Assembly (NCBI RefSeq): GCF_025460765.1 | Contig: NZ_JAMWEG010000002.1 | Coordinates: 558,001 to 622,000 of the forward strand | Origin: Micromonospora sp. MA102 | GTDB taxonomy: Bacteria; Actinomycetota; Actinomycetes; Mycobacteriales; Micromonosporaceae | Direction of reading: 5' to 3' | Length of the DNA: 64,000 bases | In this document: piece after piece, positions 7,790 through 16,861 of the stretch | Layout: each line of letters opens with the position of its first letter | Numbering within the stretch: position 1 is the stretch's first letter | Translations under genes and position numbers: made by a program | Notes under the pieces: generated by a model | Database searches by the model: none | Told to the model about the DNA's origin: nothing | Seen by the model: the letters and a program-made list of their open reading frames with translations, nothing else

Positions 7790-8790
7790 TCAAGCGACGG
7801 ATGGGCGCCACCGGCCCGGAGGTCTCGGCCATCGGGCTGGGCTGCATGGGGATGAGCTTCGCCTACGGCGGCGCCGACGACGCCGAGTCGACCCGGACCC
7901 TGCACCGGGCCCTCGACCTCGGGGTCAACCACCTCGACACCGCCGACATGTACGGCTTCGGGGCGAACGAGCGGCTGCTCGGCCCGGTGGTCCGGGCGCG
8001 GCGGGACGAGGTCTTCCTGGCCACCAAGTTCGGCAACCGCACCAGCGGCGACAACTTCGGCGGCACCGGCAGCCCGGGCGCCTACGTGGACAGCAGCGCC
8101 GCCTGGGCGAAGCAGGCGTGCGACGCCTCGCTGGCCCGGCTCGGCATCGACACCATCGACCTCTACTACCTGCACCGGCGCAACCCGGACACCCCGATCG
8201 AGGAGACCGTCGGCGCGCTGGCCGAGCTCGTCCAGGCCGGCAAGGTGCGGCTGATCGGCCTCTCCGAGGTCAGCCCGGCCACCCTGCGGGCGGCGCACGC
8301 CGTGCACCCGATCTCGGCGGTCCAGATGGAGTACTCGCTGTTCACCCGGGACGTCGAGGGGGAGATGCTGGCGACCTGCCGGGAGCTGGGCGTGTCCCTG
8401 GTGGCGTACTCGCCGGTCGGGCGGGGCCTGCTCACCGGGGCCATCACGAGCCGGGAGCAGCTCGCCGAGGACGACTGGCGGCGCACCGTGCCCCGGTTCG
8501 CCGACGGCAACCTCGACGCCAACCTGAAGCTGGCCGAGGCGGTCCGCGCGGTGGCCGCCGAGCTGGGCTGCACCCCCGCGCAGGCGGCGCTGGCCTGGCT
8601 GCTCGCGCAGGGCGAGGACGTCCTGCCGATCCCCGGCACCAAGCGGGTCCGCTACCTGGAGGAGAACGCCGCCGCGGCCGACGTGCGGCTCACCCCGGAG
8701 CAGCGGGACCGGCTCGGCGGGGCGGTGCCGGCCGGCGCCGTGGCCGGGGAAAGGTACACGCCGGCAGGAATGCGAACGGTCGGACACTAA
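7786..8790 (+). CDS. Aldo/keto reductase
   Basis: This 334-residue (alpha/beta)8-barrel NADPH-dependent reductase of the YghZ/AKR13-like group has Asp and Tyr in [10 protein letters not shown], Lys in VFLATKFGN and His in [12 protein letters not shown]: the complete D-Y-K-H tetrad. It reduces aldehydes or ketones, and the physiological substrate is not evident. The start overlaps the MerR stop, so its expression follows the regulator's autoregulated promoter. From the 13th residue it reads [16 protein letters not shown], the family's characteristic opening. Confidence 0.93.
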   Translation: MIKRRMGATGPEVSAIGLGCMGMSFAYGGADDAESTRTLHRALDLGVNHLDTADMYGFGANERLLGPVVRARRDEVFLATKFGNRTSGDNFGGTGSPGAYVDSSAAWAKQACDASLARLGIDTIDLYYLHRRNPDTPIEETVGALAELVQAGKVRLIGLSEVSPATLRAAHAVHPISAVQMEYSLFTRDVEGEMLATCRELGVSLVAYSPVGRGLLTGAITSREQLAEDDWRRTVPRFADGNLDANLKLAEAVRAVAAELGCTPAQAALAWLLAQGEDVLPIPGTKRVRYLEENAAAADVRLTPEQRDRLGGAVPAGAVAGERYTPAGMRTVGH

Positions 8791-8858
8791 CCCCGCAGCG
8801 GACACCGGGTCCGCCATCGGTCATTGCGCCAAGATCGGGCGTCCGGCACCATGGCGCC

Positions 8859-10322
8859 GTGGGTCCCGCTCCGTTGCCCGTGACAGGCGGCGGCTCCAGG
8901 TCGCCGCGCGGCGCCAGAGGCGCCGAGCTGGAGTTGCCCGAATTCCTCGACGACTGGGCTGCCCGCCTCCGGCAGGCCGCCGACCGGCCCGTCGTCGGGA
9001 TCATGCTGCGTGGCAGCCACGCCCGGCGGGCCGCCACCGAGCACAGCGACGTCGACCTCGACGTGCTGGTCGCGGCCGACGACGAGCGGGCCGGACCCGC
9101 CGTCCCGGAGACCGGGGCGGCTGGTCCGGCCCGCCCCGGCACCCTCCGCACGGAAACGGTGGCGGCGGGGCCGGCCGTCAACGCCACTCCGTACGCGGCC
9201 CGCCGGGCGTACCTCGCCGAGTTCGACGGCCGGCTCGTGCACGTCTCCGTGGCCGCCCGGGACGTCCACTCCTGGGTGGACCGGCTGGGCCAGCCCGCCG
9301 ACTGGGCGTTCGGGTTGCCGGTCGCCGCGCCGGCCCGGCTGCTCTGGGCGGTGCCCGAGTGGCGGCGCCGGATCGACCTGCCGGTGCTCTGCCAGCCCGC
9401 CGACGAGCCCCGCCTCGAAGAGCTGATCGCCACCCTGGGCAAGGTGGCCGGTGCCCGCTGGGCCGACGACCCGGTGGGGGTCCGGCTCGCCGCAGCCGAC
9501 CTGGCCCGGCTCTGCCCGTCGGTGCTGCGCCTGGCCAACCCGTCGATCCGGGTGGTGTCCCGCCGGGCCGCCCTGGCCGCCGCGCTGGACCTGCCGGTCG
9601 CGCCGCCCGGCTACCGCGACGACATGCTGCTCTGCCTCGGGCTGCGCCCCGGCGGCACCGCCGAGGTGGCCGCCGCCGCCGGCCGGCTGGTCACCGGGAC
9701 CGTCCCGCTGGTCCGCCCGTACGCCGGGGAGATCGCCGCGGTCGGCGGCGCGGACCTGGCCGCGGCCCTGGTCGACGGCCGGCTGGACCGCTACCTCGGC
9801 CAGCTCACGCGGGCGCTGGACCGCCCCGCGACCGCCCAACGGGACACGTCGGCGGTGCCCGCGCCCCGTACGGGAGAATGGTCAACCGTGCCCGCCTCTG
9901 ACGCGCCCGTGACCGGCGCCCCCGCCAGCTCCGGCGCCGCCGCGGCCCCCGGCCCGGCCCGCCCCTCCCGGCTCGACCCGGCCATCGCGGCCCGGCTGCG
10001 CCGCACCCCCGACGGCCTGGTGGCCGCGGTGGTCCGCGCGCACGACTCGGGTGAGGTGCTGATGGTCGCCTGGATGGACGACGAGGCCCTGCACCGCACC
10101 CTGACCACCGGCCGCGCCACCTACTGGTCGCGCAGCCGCCAGGAGTACTGGGTGAAGGGCGCCACCTCCGGCCACCACCAGTACGTCCGCTCGGTCGCCG
10201 TGGACTGTGACGGCGACGCGCTGCTGGTCAGCGTCGAGCAGGTCGGCGCGGCCTGCCACACCGGGCACCGCACCTGCTTCTTCACCGAGCTGCCGGTCAG
10301 CGCCCCGGAGGCGACGTCATGA
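8859..10322 (+). CDS. Nucleotidyltransferase domain fused in frame to HisI
   Basis: One reading frame runs without a stop for 487 codons from the GTG at 8859. Residues 45-70 hold a Pol-beta type nucleotidyltransferase motif ([20 protein letters not shown] at 52-53, Asp64 and Asp66). About 270 helical residues follow (70-340), then a complete phosphoribosyl-AMP cyclohydrolase from residue 344. With no stop between the domains, any ribosome starting at the first part must make the fusion; HisI can also start internally at 9888. The role of the nucleotidyltransferase half is unknown; it resembles small-molecule or aminoglycoside-type transferases. CACCAT lies 6 nt before the GTG, a weak leaderless -10. 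A second in-frame GTG at 8880 is possible. Confidence 0.65.
   Translation: MGPAPLPVTGGGSRSPRGARGAELELPEFLDDWAARLRQAADRPVVGIMLRGSHARRAATEHSDVDLDVLVAADDERAGPAVPETGAAGPARPGTLRTETVAAGPAVNATPYAARRAYLAEFDGRLVHVSVAARDVHSWVDRLGQPADWAFGLPVAAPARLLWAVPEWRRRIDLPVLCQPADEPRLEELIATLGKVAGARWADDPVGVRLAAADLARLCPSVLRLANPSIRVVSRRAALAAALDLPVAPPGYRDDMLLCLGLRPGGTAEVAAAAGRLVTGTVPLVRPYAGEIAAVGGADLAAALVDGRLDRYLGQLTRALDRPATAQRDTSAVPAPRTGEWSTVPASDAPVTGAPASSGAAAAPGPARPSRLDPAIAARLRRTPDGLVAAVVRAHDSGEVLMVAWMDDEALHRTLTTGRATYWSRSRQEYWVKGATSGHHQYVRSVAVDCDGDALLVSVEQVGAACHTGHRTCFFTELPVSAPEATS
9888..10322 (+). CDS. hisI: Phosphoribosyl-AMP cyclohydrolase
   Basis: Histidine biosynthesis, third step: it opens the adenine ring of phosphoribosyl-AMP. 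Read from the GTG at 9888 it has 144 residues, with an Ala/Pro-rich lead and then the whole HisI fold. The metal and active-site signatures are [33 protein letters not shown] and [11 protein letters not shown], so both Cys metal ligands and the Asp-rich Mg site are present. GAGAAT stands 8 nt upstream, a possible leaderless -10. The stop overlaps the trpE start (ATGA), as in other actinobacteria where hisI sits at the head of the trp genes. Upstream it is in frame with a nucleotidyltransferase, so the start is uncertain. Confidence 0.92.
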   Translation: MPASDAPVTGAPASSGAAAAPGPARPSRLDPAIAARLRRTPDGLVAAVVRAHDSGEVLMVAWMDDEALHRTLTTGRATYWSRSRQEYWVKGATSGHHQYVRSVAVDCDGDALLVSVEQVGAACHTGHRTCFFTELPVSAPEATS

Positions 10323-11872
10323 CCGACGGCACGGTCAGCCCGGACCAGGCCTCCTTCGCCGACCTGGCGGCCCGCTGGCGGGTCGTGCCGGTCACCCGGC
10401 GGCTGCTCGCCGACGCGGAGACCCCGGTCGGCGTCTACCGCAAGCTGGCCGGCGGCCCCGGCACGTTCCTGCTGGAATCCGCCGAGCAGGGCGTCGGCTC
10501 GGCCGGGATGGCCTGGTCGCGCTACTCCTTCATCGGCGTGCGCAGCAGCGCCACGCTGACCGAGCGGGACGGCACGGCGGTGTGGGCCGGCGAGCCGCCC
10601 GCCGGCGTGCCGGCCACCGGCGACCCGGTGGCCGCCCTGCGGGAGACCGTCGCCGCGCTGGCCGGCCCGGCCTGGGACCCGTCCAGCGGAATGCCGCCGC
10701 TCACCGGCGGCATGGTGGGCTACCTCGGGTACGACCTGGTCCGCCGCTTCGAGCGGCTGCCCGAGCTGACCGAGGACGAGCTCGACGTGCCCGAGCTGGG
10801 CATGATGCTGGCCACCGACCTCGTGGTGCTCGACCACTACGACGGCTCGGCGATCCTGGTCGCCAACGCGGTGCTGCCCCCGCTCGACGCGCCCGACCGC
10901 GAGCCGCTGGTCGCGGCCGCGTACCACCACGCGGTGGGCCGGCTGGACGCCATGACCACCGCGCTGTCCCGACCGATCCCGCCCATGATCTCGACGGTCG
11001 CCCGGCCCGGCGTCGGCGAGGTGGTCAGCCGCACGCCGGAGGGCGGCTACCCGAAGGCGGTGGAGGCGGCCAAGGAGGCGATCCGGGCCGGCGAGTGCTT
11101 CCAGATCGTGCTGAGCCAGCGCTTCGAGCGCCCCACCCACGCCGATCCGCTCGACGTCTACCGGGTGCTGCGCACCACCAACCCCAGCCCGTACATGTAC
11201 CTCCTGCGCTTCGACGGCTTCGACATCGTCGGCTCCTCGCCGGAGGCGCACCTCAAGGTGAGCACCGGCGCGGACGGGCGGCGCCGGGCGCTGCTGCACC
11301 CGATCGCCGGCACCCGGCCGCGCGGCGGCTCGCCCGAGGCGGACGCCCGGCTCGCCGCCGAGCTGCTCGCCGACCCGAAGGAGCGCGCCGAGCACGTCAT
11401 GCTGGTCGACCTGGGCCGCAACGACCTGGGCCGGGTCTGCCGGCCGGGCACGGTCGAGGTGCCGGAGTTCGCCACCATCGAGCGGTACAGCCATGTCATG
11501 CACATCGTCTCCACGGTCGTCGGCGAGCTGCGCGAGGACCGCACGGCCTTCGACGCGCTCGCCGCGAGCTTCCCCGCCGGCACCCTGTCCGGCGCTCCCA
11601 AGGTCCGGGCCATGGAGATCATCGAGGAGCTGGAGCCGGCCCGGCGCGGCCTCTACGGCGGCACCGTCGGCTACTTCGGCTTCGGGGGCGACCTGGACAT
11701 GGCCATCGCCATCCGCACCGCGCTGATCCGCGAGGGCCGGGCCTACGTGCAGGCCGGGGCGGGCGTGGTGGCCGATTCCGATCCGGCCGCCGAGGACCAG
11801 GAGACCCGCAACAAGGCCGCGGCCGTGCTCGCCGCGATCGCGGCCGCCGAGACCCTGCGGGCCGCGCGATGA
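10319..11872 (+). CDS. trpE: Anthranilate synthase component I
   Basis: Converts chorismate with glutamine-derived ammonia to anthranilate, the first committed step to tryptophan. The 517 residues include the N-terminal Trp feedback motif FLLES and the chorismate-binding C-terminal domain with [58 protein letters not shown] and [14 protein letters not shown], all conserved catalytic and Mg-binding segments. The TrpG glutaminase partner is not in the window. The start overlaps hisI, and the stop overlaps the next gene (ATGA), so three genes are translated in a chain. Confidence 0.97.
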   Translation: MTDGTVSPDQASFADLAARWRVVPVTRRLLADAETPVGVYRKLAGGPGTFLLESAEQGVGSAGMAWSRYSFIGVRSSATLTERDGTAVWAGEPPAGVPATGDPVAALRETVAALAGPAWDPSSGMPPLTGGMVGYLGYDLVRRFERLPELTEDELDVPELGMMLATDLVVLDHYDGSAILVANAVLPPLDAPDREPLVAAAYHHAVGRLDAMTTALSRPIPPMISTVARPGVGEVVSRTPEGGYPKAVEAAKEAIRAGECFQIVLSQRFERPTHADPLDVYRVLRTTNPSPYMYLLRFDGFDIVGSSPEAHLKVSTGADGRRRALLHPIAGTRPRGGSPEADARLAAELLADPKERAEHVMLVDLGRNDLGRVCRPGTVEVPEFATIERYSHVMHIVSTVVGELREDRTAFDALAASFPAGTLSGAPKVRAMEIIEELEPARRGLYGGTVGYFGFGGDLDMAIAIRTALIREGRAYVQAGAGVVADSDPAAEDQETRNKAAAVLAAIAAAETLRAAR

Positions 11873-12432
11873 GCGCGTCGACCGGCGCGCCCGCCGCCCG
11901 GGGCCGGCGCGAGCTGACGTACGCCGTGCTGCTCTGCCTGGCCGGCGCGGGCCTGGCGTTCTGGGCGGTGACCCGGACGTGGTCGGTCGAGCTGACCGCG
12001 CGGGGCTCGCTGCCGCCCGGCCGGCACACCCGTACCGGCGCGGAGCTGCTGCCCTGGGTGTCGGCGCTGGCCCTGGTCGGGCTGGCCGGCGGCGGGGCGG
12101 TGCTGGCCACCCGGGGGCCGGTCCGGCGGGTGCTGGGCGGCCTGCTGGCCCTGCTCGGGCTGGGCGTGGCGGCCGGGGGCGGCTACGGGCTGACCGAGTC
12201 CGGGGTGAGCCGGCAGTGGCCGGCCCTGGTGCTGGCGGGCGGGCTGGTCCTGGTGGCCGGCGGGGTGCTCACAGCGCTGCGCGGCGGCGGCTGGCCCGCG
12301 ATGGGCGCCCGCTACGAGCGACGGGCGGCGCGGCCGGCGGAGCCCGCCGGCGAGGACCGGCCGGCGGTCGAGCGGGGCACCCGCGATGCCTGGGACGCGC
12401 TGGACCGGGGCGAGGACCCGACGGTCCGCTGA
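11869..12432 (+). CDS. Trp biosynthesis-associated membrane protein (TIGR02234-like)
   Basis: The 187-residue integral membrane protein has four hydrophobic helices (AVLLCLAGAGLAFWAVT; LPWVSALALVGLAGGGAVL; VLGGLLALLGLGVAAGGGY; ALVLAGGLVLVAGGVLTAL) and a charged C-terminal tail. It matches the actinobacterial family placed between trpE and trpC (Rv1610 in M. tuberculosis). The function has not been established; its fixed position suggests a link to tryptophan synthesis or its intermediates. It is coupled to trpE by an ATGA overlap. Confidence 0.85.
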   Translation: MSASTGAPAARGRRELTYAVLLCLAGAGLAFWAVTRTWSVELTARGSLPPGRHTRTGAELLPWVSALALVGLAGGGAVLATRGPVRRVLGGLLALLGLGVAAGGGYGLTESGVSRQWPALVLAGGLVLVAGGVLTALRGGGWPAMGARYERRAARPAEPAGEDRPAVERGTRDAWDALDRGEDPTVR

Positions 12433-12451
12433 CCGTCGGGCGCCCGCGGGG

Positions 12452-12724
12452 TCAGCTCACCGGCTGGGCGTCGCGCGCGTCCCGGCGCTCCCGGGCCGCG
12501 GCGCGGGCGGCGGCCAGCTCGGCCACCAGGCGCTCCAGTTCGCGGCGCTGCGCGGCCCGGGCCCGGTCGGCGCAGACCGCCTCCCAGGCGTTGCCCCGGG
12601 CGGTGCGCGTCCGGCCGTCGCCGGCGATGGCTTCGAGCGTGTGCACCACGCCGACGGCGAGCGCCGCGACGTTCCGGGAGATGGTGGTGAATCCGAGGCT
12701 CTGGCTCGGCCCGTTGGCGCTCAT
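12452..12724 (-). CDS. Small conserved-looking helical protein of unknown function
   Basis: A 90-residue protein starting MSANGPSQSLGFTTISRN. The first half is mixed (NVAALAVGVVHTLEAIAGDG) and the second half (about 55-88) is an Arg/Ala/Glu coiled coil rich in heptads. It has no catalytic motif and no secretion signal. A GGGGTGA ribosome site stands before the ATG at 12724; an in-frame GTG lies two codons upstream. It points against the trp genes and sits in the gap between trpE and trpC, a place where small genes of unknown function are also found in Streptomyces. I do not recognise the family. Confidence 0.6.
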   Translation of the reverse strand: MSANGPSQSLGFTTISRNVAALAVGVVHTLEAIAGDGRTRTARGNAWEAVCADRARAAQRRELERLVAELAAARAAARERRDARDAQPVS

Positions 12725-13127
12725 GGTCACCCCGCACGAGATAGTTGGCGACGGTCGGCTGCCGCCTCATCGAGTCTGCCCGAGGAAGATGCTGCCGGGC
12801 TCACGTTTCGCCGCCGTGAAACGCAGGTCAACTCTGCGGCAACCGGGCCGACCTGGGCAGGGCCGTTCGGCCTTGAGCTTGCTCACAACATCGACGGTCG
12901 TCACCGCCCTGCACGTCGCGGGTCGCCATGGTGAGATGGGTCATGGGCGACGGTCGATGTGGCGGCCGGTGGCGCGGGACGCGCCCGGGTGGCGCCGGTC
13001 GATGGGCGCGGTGGCGCTGCGTGACACCGTGTTCACCCGAAGTCGGCCATCATGCCACAGCCCGTTTCGTGAGGAGCGCCATACCCCCGGGCACTTGCTT
13101 CCCGGTGGCGCCCCCTAGCATCGGCCC
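12725..13127. other. Intergenic region upstream of trpC
   Basis: About 400 bp without a convincing gene. It holds the start region of the small minus-strand gene and, at the right end, the leaderless trpC promoter. A frame from 12928 contains four Trp codons in its first 31, but it has no tandem Trp pair, no terminator hairpin and runs into trpC, so I do not call a leader peptide. Confidence 0.5.
13095..13121 (+). promoter_or_regulatory. trpC promoter, leaderless
   Basis: TTGCTT (13095-13100) and TAGCAT (13116-13121) stand 15 bp apart. The -10 is 6 nt before the ATG of trpC, so the mRNA should begin on the start codon. Confidence 0.55.
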
Positions 13128-14018
13128 ATGACACCCGGAGAGGGGAGTCCGTTGGTGACTGCTGAGCATGCGCACGCGGAGGGGGACGAGGCCGGTCCGG
13201 CGGCGTCCGTAAGCGTGCTCGACGAGATCCTGGCCGGCGTGCGCGAGGACGTGGCCCGGCGGCAGGAGCAGGTTCCGCTGGAGCGGATCCGCGAGCTGGC
13301 CGCCGCCGCGCCGCCACCGCTGGACGCGTACGCGGCGCTGCGCCGGCCCGGCGTGGCCGTGATCGCCGAGGTGAAGCGCTCGTCGCCGTCCAAGGGGCGG
13401 CTGGCCGAGATCGCCGACCCGGCGGACCTGGCCGGCGACTACGCCGCCGGTGGCGCCCGGGCGATCAGCGTGCTCACCGAGGGCCGCTGGTTCGGCGGGT
13501 CGCTGGACGACCTGGCCGCGGTCCGTGCCGCGGTGAACGTGCCGGTGCTGCGCAAGGACTTCGTGGTCTCCAGCTACCAGGTGCACGAGGCCCGCGCGCA
13601 CGGCGCCGACCTGGTGCTGCTGATCGTCGCCGCGCTGGAACAGAACGTCCTGGTCGGGCTGCTGGAGCGGATCGAGTCGCTGGGCATGTGCGCGCTCGTC
13701 GAGGTGCACAACGAGGAGGAGGCCGACCGCGCCATGGAGGCCGGCGCGCAGGTGATCGGCGTCAACGCCCGTGACCTGCGTACCCTTGAGGTCGACCGCT
13801 CGGTGTTCGAGCGGATCGCGCCCGGCCTGCCGAGCAACGTCGTCAAGATCGCCGAGTCCGGCGTGCGTGGCCCGCACGACCTCATCCGGTACGCCTCGGC
13901 CGGCGCCGACGCGGTCCTGGTCGGCGAGGGCCTGGTCACCCAGAAGAGCCCTCGCGAGGCGGTCGCCGAGCTGGTCAACGCCGGCAACCACCCGGCCACG
14001 CCCCGCCCGGTGCGCTGA
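13128..14018 (+). CDS. trpC: Indole-3-glycerol phosphate synthase
   Basis: Closes carboxyphenylamino-deoxyribulose phosphate to indole-3-glycerol phosphate. The 296 residues form a TIM barrel: [15 protein letters not shown] carries the catalytic Lys, [15 protein letters not shown] the second Lys, and [20 protein letters not shown] with [14 protein letters not shown] follow. The C-terminal phosphate site is [20 protein letters not shown] and VLVGEGLV. The first 30 residues are an extra N-terminal arm; GTG 13155 is a shorter alternative. The ATG at 13128 is supported by the -10 box 6 nt upstream. It heads the trpC-trpB-trpA unit, and there is no small trpX gene in the 40-bp gap to trpB. Confidence 0.96.
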   Translation: MTPGEGSPLVTAEHAHAEGDEAGPAASVSVLDEILAGVREDVARRQEQVPLERIRELAAAAPPPLDAYAALRRPGVAVIAEVKRSSPSKGRLAEIADPADLAGDYAAGGARAISVLTEGRWFGGSLDDLAAVRAAVNVPVLRKDFVVSSYQVHEARAHGADLVLLIVAALEQNVLVGLLERIESLGMCALVEVHNEEEADRAMEAGAQVIGVNARDLRTLEVDRSVFERIAPGLPSNVVKIAESGVRGPHDLIRYASAGADAVLVGEGLVTQKSPREAVAELVNAGNHPATPRPVR

Positions 14019-14058
14019 CCCGCGCCGGGCCCGAAGACGCAGCGAGAGGACTCCCGCG

Positions 14059-15291
14059 ATGAGCACTGACGCCGCGGCCCCGGCCGGCCAGCTCCCCGAC
14101 GCCGCCGGTCACTTCGGCCGGTTCGGTGGCCGATTCGTCCCCGAGGCCCTGGTCGCCGCGCTCGACGAGCTGGACGCGGCGTACCGGAAGGCGATGACCG
14201 ACGAGAGCTTCCTCGCCGAGTTCGACGGCCTGCTGCGCGACTACGCCGGCACCCCCTCGCTGCTCTACGAGGCCCGGCGGCTCTCCGCCCAGATCGGCGC
14301 CCGGGTGCTGCTCAAGCGGGAGGACCTCAACCACACCGGCGCGCACAAGGTCCGCAACGTGCTCGGCCAGGCGCTGCTCACGAAGCGGATGGGCAAGCGG
14401 CGGGTGATCGCGGAGACCGGCGCCGGCCAGCACGGCGTGGCCACCGCCACCGCCGCCGCCCTGTTCGACCTCGACTGCGTGGTCTACATGGGCGAGGTGG
14501 ACACCGAGCGGCAGGCGCTCAACGTGGCCCGGATGCGGATGCTCGGCGCGACCGTCGTGCCGGTCACCACCGGCTCGCGCACGCTCAAGGACGCGATGAA
14601 CGAGGCGATGCGGGACTGGGTCGCCAACGTCGACAGCACGCACTACCTGATCGGCACCGCCGCGGGCCCGCACCCGTTCCCCGAGATGGTCCGGGACTTC
14701 GTCCGCGGCATCGGCGTCGAGGCCCGGCAGCAGTGCCTCGACCTCACCGGCGCGCTGCCGGACGCCGTCGCGGCCTGCGTGGGCGGCGGCTCCAACGCGC
14801 TCGGCATCTTCCACGCCTTCGTGCCCGACACCGGCGTACGCCTCTACGGCTTCGAGGCCGGCGGCGAGGGCGTGGCGACCGGTCGGCACGCCGCCAGCAT
14901 CACCGGCGGATCGGCCGGCGTGCTGCACGGCACCCGGACGTACGTCCTGCAGAACTCCGACGGCCAGACGATCGAGTCGCACTCGATCTCGGCCGGCCTG
15001 GACTACCCGGGCGTCGGGCCGGAGCACGCCTGGCTGCACGACAGCGGCCGGGCCACCTACCTGCCCGTCGACGACGACGAGGCCATGGCCGCCTTCGAGC
15101 TGCTCTGCCGCACCGAGGGAATCATCCCGGCGATCGAGAGCTCGCACGCGCTCGCCGGCGCCCGGAAGATCGCCCCGCAGCTCGCCGCCGAGCTGGGCCG
15201 GGAGCCGGTCATCGTGGTCAACCTCTCCGGCCGGGGCGACAAGGACGTGCACACCGCCGGCGCATACTTCGGCATCCTCGACAAGGAGTGA
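14059..15291 (+). CDS. trpB: Tryptophan synthase beta chain
   Basis: PLP enzyme that joins indole and serine into tryptophan. It has 410 residues. The N-terminal [14 protein letters not shown] is typical of TrpB1. The PLP lysine lies in [16 protein letters not shown], the catalytic Glu in [12 protein letters not shown], and the phosphate-binding glycine loop in [24 protein letters not shown] near the C-terminus marks the canonical TrpB1 that works with TrpA. trpA begins 4 bp after its stop, so the alpha2beta2 complex is made from one message. Confidence 0.97.
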   Translation: MSTDAAAPAGQLPDAAGHFGRFGGRFVPEALVAALDELDAAYRKAMTDESFLAEFDGLLRDYAGTPSLLYEARRLSAQIGARVLLKREDLNHTGAHKVRNVLGQALLTKRMGKRRVIAETGAGQHGVATATAAALFDLDCVVYMGEVDTERQALNVARMRMLGATVVPVTTGSRTLKDAMNEAMRDWVANVDSTHYLIGTAAGPHPFPEMVRDFVRGIGVEARQQCLDLTGALPDAVAACVGGGSNALGIFHAFVPDTGVRLYGFEAGGEGVATGRHAASITGGSAGVLHGTRTYVLQNSDGQTIESHSISAGLDYPGVGPEHAWLHDSGRATYLPVDDDEAMAAFELLCRTEGIIPAIESSHALAGARKIAPQLAAELGREPVIVVNLSGRGDKDVHTAGAYFGILDKE

Positions 15292-15295
15292 GAGC

Positions 15296-16099
15296 GTGAG
15301 CCGGATCGGGGTCGCCTTCGACAAGGCCCGGGCCGACGGGCGGGCCGTGCTGGTCGGCTGCATGCCGGCCGGCTTCCCCACCGTCGAGGGCAGCATCGCC
15401 GCGATGACCGCCATGGTCGAGGCCGGCGTCGACGTCATCGAGGTGGAGATTCCCTACTCCGACCCGGTGATGGACGGCCCGGTCATCCAGAAGGCCAGCG
15501 ACATCGCCCTGGCCGGCGGCGTACGCACCGCGGACGCGCTGCGCATCATCGACGCGGTGGCCGCGACCGGCGCGCCGGTGGTCACGATGACCTACTGGAA
15601 CCCGATCGAGCAGTACGGCGTCGACGCGTTCGCCCGCGACCTGGCCGCCGCCGGGGGCACCGGCCTGATCACGCCGGACCTGATCCCCGAGGAGGCCGGC
15701 GAGTGGCTGGCCGCCTCCGAGGCGCACGGCCTGGACCGGACGTTCCTGGTCTCCCCGTCCTCCACCGACGCCCGGCTGAAGATGACCGTCGGGCACTGCC
15801 GCGGCTTCGTCTACGCCACCGCCATCATGGGCGTGACCGGTGCCCGGTCGCAGACCTCCGAGGCGGCCCCGGTCCTGGTCTCCCGGCTGCGCGAGGTCAC
15901 CGACCTGCCGGTGGGCGTCGGGCTGGGGGTGGGCACCGGTGCCCAGGCCGCCACCGTCGCCGGGTACGCCGACGCGGTGATCGTGGGCAGCGCCCTGGTC
16001 CGCTGCGTGCTCGACGCGCCCGACCAGGCGGCCGGCCTGACCGCCCTGCGCGCCCTGAGCGCCGAACTCGCCGAAGGCGTCCGCAACCCGGCCCGCTGA
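15296..16099 (+). CDS. trpA: Tryptophan synthase alpha chain
   Basis: Splits indole-3-glycerol phosphate and passes indole to TrpB through the tunnel. It has 267 residues. The catalytic Glu and Asp are both in VIEVEIPYSDPVMDGPVIQ, and the phosphate loop is VGLGVGTGAQAATVAGYAD followed by VIVGSALVR. The GTG at 15296 follows the AAGGAG that overlaps the end of trpB. Last gene of the trpCBA unit; a hairpin lies downstream. Confidence 0.97.
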   Translation: MSRIGVAFDKARADGRAVLVGCMPAGFPTVEGSIAAMTAMVEAGVDVIEVEIPYSDPVMDGPVIQKASDIALAGGVRTADALRIIDAVAATGAPVVTMTYWNPIEQYGVDAFARDLAAAGGTGLITPDLIPEEAGEWLAASEAHGLDRTFLVSPSSTDARLKMTVGHCRGFVYATAIMGVTGARSQTSEAAPVLVSRLREVTDLPVGVGLGVGTGAQAATVAGYADAVIVGSALVRCVLDAPDQAAGLTALRALSAELAEGVRNPAR

Positions 16100-16128
16100 C
16101 GCCCGGCGCCCTCGGCTATTGATCCACT

Positions 16129-16145
16129 CCACCTCGCGGAGGTGG
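16129..16145. terminator. Hairpin between trpA and NUDIX gene
   Basis: CCACCTC-GCG-GAGGTGG is a perfect 7-bp stem with a 3-nt loop, 30 bp after the trpA stop and between convergent genes. Confidence 0.5.
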
Positions 16146-16243
16146 TGGTGTCCGGCGCTCGCCGATGCCCCACCTCGGCGTGGCCGGGACGGTCCGTGAC
16201 CCGTGGTCCGGGCCCCGGTGGTGCGGCCCGTACCCGGAGCGTG

Positions 16244-16759
16244 TCAGCGCCGGGTGGTGCCCAGCCCGCCCCCGGACCGCTGTTCGGGGGGAGCCGCCGC
16301 CGCACCCCCCGGCACCGCGTCGCGGAGGACGCCGGAGCGGCCGGCCAGGGCGTCGGCGACGGCGGCGCGGGTGGTCGGGGTGAGCGCCTCGGGCAGCGCC
16401 TCCGGCGGGTGCCAGTCGAGGTGGCAGCCGCCCGCCGGGGCGCCGGCGGGCGTCGCGGCGAGCGCCCGGGCCCGGAACACGTGCACCAGCACGTCGGGCA
16501 GCGCGCCGCAGTGGCCGGCGGCGGGCGGGGGAGCGGCGGGATCGCCGAGCCGGTAGAGGCCGACCAGGTCGACCAGCTCGACCTCCCAGCCGGTCTCGGC
16601 GCGGATCTCGCGTCGCGCGGCGGCGGGCGGGCTCTCGTCGCGGCGCAGCCGCCCGCCGGGCAGCGCCCAGCGCCGGCCACCGCCGGACTGCCGGCAGAGC
16701 AGCACCCGGCCGGAGGGGTCGGTGACGACCGCGGCGACCGCCCAGGTGAGCGCACTCAT
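16244..16759 (-). CDS. NUDIX hydrolase
   Basis: This 171-residue protein has the Nudix box in GGRLRRDESPPAAARREI followed by RAETGWEV. The G-x5-E-x7-RE part fits, and one of the paired glutamates is Ala while the second metal-binding Glu remains. Such enzymes hydrolyse nucleoside diphosphates linked to another moiety; the substrate is open. The C-terminal 25 residues are a Pro/Gly/Arg tail. The ATG at 16759 is chosen because TAGGCT stands 8 nt upstream; an in-frame TTG two codons earlier has no support. Divergent from lgt. Confidence 0.85.
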   Translation of the reverse strand: MSALTWAVAAVVTDPSGRVLLCRQSGGGRRWALPGGRLRRDESPPAAARREIRAETGWEVELVDLVGLYRLGDPAAPPPAAGHCGALPDVLVHVFRARALAATPAGAPAGGCHLDWHPPEALPEALTPTTRAAVADALAGRSGVLRDAVPGGAAAAPPEQRSGGGLGTTRR

Positions 16760-16847
16760 GGACAAAGAGCCTACGGCCGCGCAAACCAGAAGTCATCCGA
16801 CCCGCGAACCCGGGCCACCGGGGTGCCGCGAGCACGGTCCGCACCGG

Positions 16848-16853
16848 TACCGT
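16848..16853 (+). promoter_or_regulatory. -10 element of lgt
   Basis: TACCGT lies 8 nt before the lgt GTG, consistent with a leaderless or nearly leaderless message. The NUDIX gene on the other strand has TAGGCT at similar spacing, so the 100-bp gap holds two divergent promoters. Confidence 0.45.
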
Positions 16854-16861
16854 GTGCACCC

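Noticed and set aside
12928..13131. Trp-rich frame before trpC as an attenuation leader peptide
   Set aside because: It has four Trp codons among 31 but none adjacent, no terminator or antiterminator hairpins, and it overlaps the trpC start. trpC already has a leaderless promoter that would exclude a leader.
16142..16861. Upstream extension of lgt over the NUDIX gene
   Set aside because: The frame is the antisense of the NUDIX coding sequence, and Lgt begins at its normal length from the GTG at 16862.
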